Shown in pieces: positions 31,321 through 34,717 of a stretch of 34,717 nt of DNA (position 1 is its first letter; each line of letters opens with the position of its first letter). Made by a program: the position numbers and the translations under genes. Origin of the DNA: Kingella pumchi (GTDB lineage: Bacteria; Pseudomonadota; Gammaproteobacteria; Burkholderiales; Neisseriaceae); contig NZ_JAKOOW010000077.1 of assembly GCF_022288825.1 (NCBI RefSeq), positions 1 to 34,717 of the forward strand, written 5' to 3'. The notes beneath the pieces were generated by a model that saw only the letters and a list, made by a program, of their open reading frames with translations, did no database searches and was not told the origin of the DNA.

Positions 31321-32433
31321 TCAGGCGGGTCCCATACCGTTGAACACATCCCCGCGTTTGAGTCCTGCCGCGAAGTCGAGCATACGCTGCAAAGGCAGTT
31401 TGGCGGCTTCGCCCAGCTTTCTGTCCAACAGGATTTCGTTGTGTCCGCTTGTCAGGGCGTATTTGATGCCGCCCAGCGAATTCATCGCCATCCACGGGCA
31501 GAACGCGCAGCTTTTGCAGCTTCCGCCGTTGCCCGCCGTCGGTGCGGCGATAAATTCTTTGTCGGGCGCCTGCTTTTGCATTTCGTGCAGGATGCCTAAA
31601 TCGGTTGCCACGATGAATTTCTTTTCAGGGCGCGATACGGCGGCTTTCAGCAGTTTGCTGGTCGAGCCGACCACGTCGCCCAGTTCGATGACGCTTTGCG
31701 GCGATTCGGGATGAACCAGCACCACCGCGTCGGGATGTTCCACCTTCAACGCCGCCAGTTCTTGCCCTTTGAATTCGTTATGGACGATGCACGAACCCTG
31801 CCACAACAGCATATCCGCGCCCGTTTCGCGGCGGATGTAGTCGCCGAGGTGGCGGTCGGGCCCCCAAATCAACTTCTCACTGCGCGATTTCAGATACGAC
31901 ACGATTTCCAACGCCACCGAAGACGTTACCACCCAATCGGCACGCGCTTTCACGGCAGCGGAAGTGTTGGCGTACACTACCACCGTACGGTCGGGGTGTT
32001 GGTCGCAAAACGCCGAAAACGCCTCCTCGGGACAACCCAAATCCAAAGAACATTCCGCTTCCAAATCAGGCATCAGCACCGTTTTTTCAGGGCAGAGGAT
32101 TTTCGCGCTCTCGCCCATGAAGCGCACGCCCGCTACCACCAATGTACCGGCTTCATGTTCCGCACCGAAGCGCGCCATTTCCAGCGAATCGCCCACACAT
32201 CCGCCCGTTTCCAAAGCCAAATCCTGAATCAGCGGATCAACATAATAATGCGCCACCAAAACCGCGTTTTTCTCCTTCAGCAAAGCCTTGATTTCGTCTT
32301 TCAGACGACCTGCCGTCTCGCGGTCGGGCGTATCGGCAACCTTCGCCCACGCCTGACGGATTTGGCAGGCGGAAGTCGGCGTTTGGATGAGGGGCATATC
32401 GTAGTCGAACGAGCGGCGGGCGGCGGTTTGCAT
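31321..32433 (-). CDS. nadA: Quinolinate synthase NadA
   Basis: A 370-residue iron-sulfur enzyme that condenses iminoaspartate with dihydroxyacetone phosphate to quinolinate, acting after NadB. Motifs seen: LVAHYYVDPLIQDLALETGG near residue 78, GVRFMGESAKILCPEKTVLM, and the C-terminal GSCKSCAFCPWMAMNSL supplying cluster Cys. ATG 32433 has AAGGA seven bases upstream and is preferred; an ATG at 32466, 11 codons earlier, lies within a one-mismatch uptake sequence and lacks a ribosome site. Transcription likely begins within the palindromic operator about 65 bases upstream, divergent from the regulator gene. An uptake sequence of the AG-muc dialect lies inside (32300-32311). Confidence 0.95.
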   Translation of the reverse strand: MQTAARRSFDYDMPLIQTPTSACQIRQAWAKVADTPDRETAGRLKDEIKALLKEKNAVLVAHYYVDPLIQDLALETGGCVGDSLEMARFGAEHEAGTLVVAGVRFMGESAKILCPEKTVLMPDLEAECSLDLGCPEEAFSAFCDQHPDRTVVVYANTSAAVKARADWVVTSSVALEIVSYLKSRSEKLIWGPDRHLGDYIRRETGADMLLWQGSCIVHNEFKGQELAALKVEHPDAVVLVHPESPQSVIELGDVVGSTSKLLKAAVSRPEKKFIVATDLGILHEMQKQAPDKEFIAAPTAGNGGSCKSCAFCPWMAMNSLGGIKYALTSGHNEILLDRKLGEAAKLPLQRMLDFAAGLKRGDVFNGMGPA

Positions 32434-32498
32434 GATGTTTCCTTGTAGCTGGTTTTCAGACGACATGAAGGTTTACCGTCTGTTTTTCAAACTGTTTT

Positions 32499-32525
32499 AT
32501 ATTATGCTCAATTTGAGTATAATAT
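32499..32525. promoter_or_regulatory. 27-base palindromic operator, probably for NrtR
   Basis: ATATTATGCTCAA, a central T, then TTGAGTATAATAT: 12 of 13 pairs match. It sits between the divergent nadA and regulator genes and overlaps the -10 elements in both directions (TATAAT at 32518-32523 on the plus strand). NAD-regulators of the Nudix type bind such palindromes next to their own genes. Confidence 0.75.
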
Positions 32526-32529
32526 GCAA
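32501..32529 (-). promoter_or_regulatory. nadA-nadB promoter overlapping the operator
   Basis: On the minus strand CATAAT (5 of 6, 32501-32506) with TTGCAT 17 bases upstream (32524-32529). Repressor bound to the palindrome would cover it. Confidence 0.5.
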
Positions 32530-32633
32530 GGTCGTCTGAAAACAGGTTTGCGATACCGCAAAACCGACCCGCTTCGTTCCGACAAACCGCTTTGGTTTAC
32601 AATAAAACCTTTCCCACCCGCAGAAAGCCGAGC

Positions 32634-33572
32634 ATGGACGCCTACCCCGAAGCCGAAGCCCCGCCGGGAAGCATCGTCGAGCTGGTTCCTGTATTGATTG
32701 CCGTTACCGATGGCGGCCTGCGGGTATTGACCGTCGCCCAAGGCACGCTCCTGCCCAACGGCCCGCTCTCCCCTCTGCGCAATTCCCTGCAGGCAGGCGT
32801 AAAGCTGTGGGTCGCCAAGCAGACTTCGCAGCCTATGGGCTATGTGGAACAGCTTTACACCTTTGTCGATACCCACCGCCGCAACGAACACGGCATGCCC
32901 GTCTTGTACGTCAGCTACTTGGGGCTGGTGCACGAGGCAGCCGACAGCATCCTGCATCCCGACGCGAAATGGCAGGACTGCTACGACTATTTCCCGTGGG
33001 AAGACTTGCGCACCGACGGCGGGCAGCGAGACGCCATCGTCAGCCGCCTGCGCATTTGGGCAAACTCGGCGGACACGGAGGAAGTCCGCCAAAAGCGGCT
33101 CAAGCGCATTCATTTGTGTTGGGGGGTCGAACTGGAAAACTGGTCGGAAGAATACGTTTTGCAACGCTATGAAATGCTGTATGAAAGCGGCCTGATAGTG
33201 GAAGCCGCCGAGCCGCAGGCAAACTTCGACTTCGCGCTCACGGGGCAGGCCATGCGCCACGACCACCGCCGCGTGTTAGCAACCGCCCTGTCCCGCCTGC
33301 GTGCCAAAATCAAATACCGCCCCGTGATTTTCGAACTGATGCCGCCCGAATTCACGCTGCTGCAACTGCAAAACAGCGTCGAAGCCATCAGCGGCAGATT
33401 ACTACACAAGCAAAACTTCCGCCGCCAAATTCAGCAGCAAAACCTCATCGAGCCGTCGGATACCGGCGTATCGGGCAGCAAAGGCCGTCCCGCGCAGCTT
33501 TACCGCTTCCGCGACGACGTCCTGCCCGACAGGCTGATTTCGGACATCGGACTGCCGCTGGGCAGCCGTTAG
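32634..33572 (+). CDS. nrtR: NrtR-type Nudix-related transcriptional regulator of NAD synthesis
   Basis: A 312-residue protein with an N-terminal Nudix-like domain (VELVPVLIAVTDGGLRVLTV ... YVEQLYTFVDTHRRNEHGMP) and a C-terminal winged-helix part (KIKYRPVIFELMPPEFTLLQ ... GRLLHKQNFRRQIQQQNLIE ... KGRPAQLYRF). This pairing is that of NrtR, a repressor that senses ADP-ribose and related NAD metabolites. The Nudix catalytic box (GX5EX7REUXEEXGU) is not evident, consistent with a sensing role. It is divergent from nadAB across a palindromic operator and upstream of nadC. ATG 32634 was chosen; an ATG at 32592 would add 14 residues. The nrtR symbol is inferred from domain order and context. Confidence 0.82.
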   Translation: MDAYPEAEAPPGSIVELVPVLIAVTDGGLRVLTVAQGTLLPNGPLSPLRNSLQAGVKLWVAKQTSQPMGYVEQLYTFVDTHRRNEHGMPVLYVSYLGLVHEAADSILHPDAKWQDCYDYFPWEDLRTDGGQRDAIVSRLRIWANSADTEEVRQKRLKRIHLCWGVELENWSEEYVLQRYEMLYESGLIVEAAEPQANFDFALTGQAMRHDHRRVLATALSRLRAKIKYRPVIFELMPPEFTLLQLQNSVEAISGRLLHKQNFRRQIQQQNLIEPSDTGVSGSKGRPAQLYRFRDDVLPDRLISDIGLPLGSR

Positions 33573-33589
33573 CCCGTTTTCAGACGACC

Positions 33590-33695
33590 TATAGTGGATT
33601 AACAAAAATCAGGACAAGGCGACGAAGCCGCAGACAGTACAGATAGTACGGCAAGGCGAGGTAACAACGTACTGGTTTAAATTTAATCCACTATA
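33590..33695. mobile_element. Correia repeat element (CREE), 106-base short form
   Basis: Begins TATAGTGGATTAACAAAAAT and ends TTTAATCCACTATA, with the known internal stretch (GCCGCAGACAGTACAGATAG). TA borders it at both ends. The length equals the internally deleted CREE class. Its first base is the last base of an AGGTCGTCTGAA copy (33579-33590, inverted). Its right end supplies TATAAA just upstream of nadC, a possible -10. Confidence 0.95.
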
Positions 33696-33751
33696 AAATG
33701 AAGTTTTGCCCCATCGGTGCAACATCAATCTTTTTCAACAAAGGAAACCTC

Positions 33752-34633
33752 ATGTCGTCTGAAAACACCCTCTTTCCCCTCCCTGACACTCTGCTGCGCC
33801 CCATAGTCGAACAAGCCTTGAGCGAAGATTTGGGCAGGCGTGGCGATATTACGTCCAATGCCATCATTACATCCGATAAAACTGCCAAATTTTCCCTCGT
33901 CAGCCGCGAAGACGGCGTCATCGCCGGCATGGACTTGGCGCGCCTCGCCTTTCAGACGATGGATCCGTCCGTCCGCTTCCAAGCCGAAATCCAAGACGGG
34001 CAAGCCGTCCGCGCAGGTCAGACGCTTGCCGCCATCGAAGGCAACGCCCGCGCGCTGCTCGCCGCCGAACGCACCGCGCTCAACTACCTCACGCACTTAA
34101 GCGGCATCGCCACCGCCACCGCGCGTGCCGTTGCCGAAGTCGCCGAATACGGTACAGACATCGTGTGCAGCCGCAAAACCATCCCCCTGCTGCGCGTCCT
34201 GCAAAAATACGCCGTCAGGGCGGGCGGCGGCGTGAACCACCGCATGGGCTTGGACGACGCCGTACTCATCAAAGACAACCACCTCGCCTATTGCGGCAGC
34301 ATCGCCCAAGCCGTGCTGCAGGCAAGACAGGCGGTCGGACCGTTGACTTGCGTGGAAATCGAAGTGGACACGTTGGCACAACTGGACGAAGCCATCGCGG
34401 CGGGCGCGGAACGGATTTTGCTGGACAACATGGACGATGAAACCCTGAAAGAAGCGACAAACCGCTGCCACACGCAAACCACCCACCCACACACCATCTA
34501 TTGCGAAGCATCGGGCGGCATCGGCTTCGACCGCCTGAGGCGCGTAGCGCAAACCGGCGTGGACGGCATCGCCCTCGGCTATCTGACTCACAGCAGCCGA
34601 TCGCTGGACATAGGTTTGGATTTCGTGGCGTAA
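33752..34633 (+). CDS. nadC: Nicotinate-nucleotide pyrophosphorylase (carboxylating) NadC
   Basis: A 293-residue enzyme that turns quinolinate and PRPP into nicotinate mononucleotide, completing the de novo route with NadB and NadA. Motifs: LSEDLGRRGDITSNAI near residue 25, ERTALNYLTHLSGIAT near 105, SRKTIPLLRVLQKYAVRAGG near 140, NHRMGLDDAVLIKDNHL near 163 and EIEVDTLAQLDEAI near 205. ATG 33752 has AAAGGA six bases upstream. Its first codons (ATG TCG TCT GAA) are themselves an 11/12 uptake sequence. A CREE lies 56 bases upstream and may drive it. Followed by the second copy of the palindromic repeat. Confidence 0.95.
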   Translation: MSSENTLFPLPDTLLRPIVEQALSEDLGRRGDITSNAIITSDKTAKFSLVSREDGVIAGMDLARLAFQTMDPSVRFQAEIQDGQAVRAGQTLAAIEGNARALLAAERTALNYLTHLSGIATATARAVAEVAEYGTDIVCSRKTIPLLRVLQKYAVRAGGGVNHRMGLDDAVLIKDNHLAYCGSIAQAVLQARQAVGPLTCVEIEVDTLAQLDEAIAAGAERILLDNMDDETLKEATNRCHTQTTHPHTIYCEASGGIGFDRLRRVAQTGVDGIALGYLTHSSRSLDIGLDFVA

Positions 34634-34648
34634 GTTCAATTACACATC

Positions 34649-34717
34649 GAGACCTTTGCAAAATCCCCCCAAAATCCCCTAAATTCCCACCAAGACATTT
34701 AGGGGATTTCTCATGAG
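34649..34717. repeat. Palindromic repeat, copy 2 (inverted, cut by window edge)
   Basis: Begins GAGACCTTTGCAAAATCCCC like copy 1. Its loop TCCCACCAAGAC is the complement of the copy 1 loop with small changes, so it lies in the opposite orientation. The right arm departs from copy 1 near 34708. Confidence 0.85.

Overview
The window looks like the chromosome of a naturally transformable member of the Neisseriaceae. It is crowded with the 12-mer AGGCAGCCTGAA (the 'AG-kingDUS' DNA-uptake-sequence dialect), often as inverted pairs that act as terminators. It also carries a Correia element (CREE), dRS3 repeats and the competence gene comEA. Gene order and protein types (polA, ilvD, murJ, nadB/A/C, potGHI) fit a Kingella- or Neisseria-like genome. 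Genus and species cannot be fixed from the sequence alone. No rRNA, tRNA or CRISPR array was seen. Layout, left to right: (1) 1-2050, a two-partner secretion locus on the minus strand: a TpsB outer-membrane transporter and the first 53 codons of its exoprotein, which starts with an ESPR-type extended signal peptide. (2) 2287-9996, nine minus-strand genes that all overlap by 1-14 bases behind one good promoter. They encode a DarA-like flavodoxin-fold protein, a DarB-like KAS III, a small helix-turn-helix-like protein, a BtrH/DUF4872 protein, an ABC-2 exporter pair, an acyl carrier protein, a KAS II-type ketosynthase and a ketosynthase-like partner. This is the best candidate for a little-studied system: it probably makes a dialkylresorcinol-like lipid from ordinary fatty-acid-synthesis intermediates, then transfers or exports it. 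(3) 10205-13190, polyamine importer genes potG-potH-potI with no binding-protein gene beside them. (4) 13540-17541, a HAD phosphatase, an FMN reductase, an NSS amino-acid transporter with its 30-residue MetS-type subunit, and comEA. (5) 17794-24901, polA, an AT-rich gene for an unrecognised membrane protein, a secreted tyrosine phosphatase and ilvD. (6) 25053-26399, an AT-rich graveyard of a contact-dependent toxin system: a frameshifted small gene, an Imm8-like immunity gene and the last 49 codons of a toxin. (7) 26412-29530, a small secreted cysteine protein, a His-tailed DUF4198 protein and murJ. (8) 29645-34717, an NAD-synthesis block: nadB and nadA divergent from an NrtR-type regulator and nadC, around a 27-base palindromic operator. 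This last block uses a different uptake-sequence dialect (AGGTCGTCTGAA, 'AG-mucDUS') from the rest of the window. It is bounded by two inverted copies of an 82-base palindromic repeat, which suggests it was imported by transformation from another Neisseria lineage. The second half of polA shows a similar dialect switch (AGGCCGTCTGAA and ATGCCGTCTGAA). Dialect changes therefore let one read the recombination history directly from the sequence.
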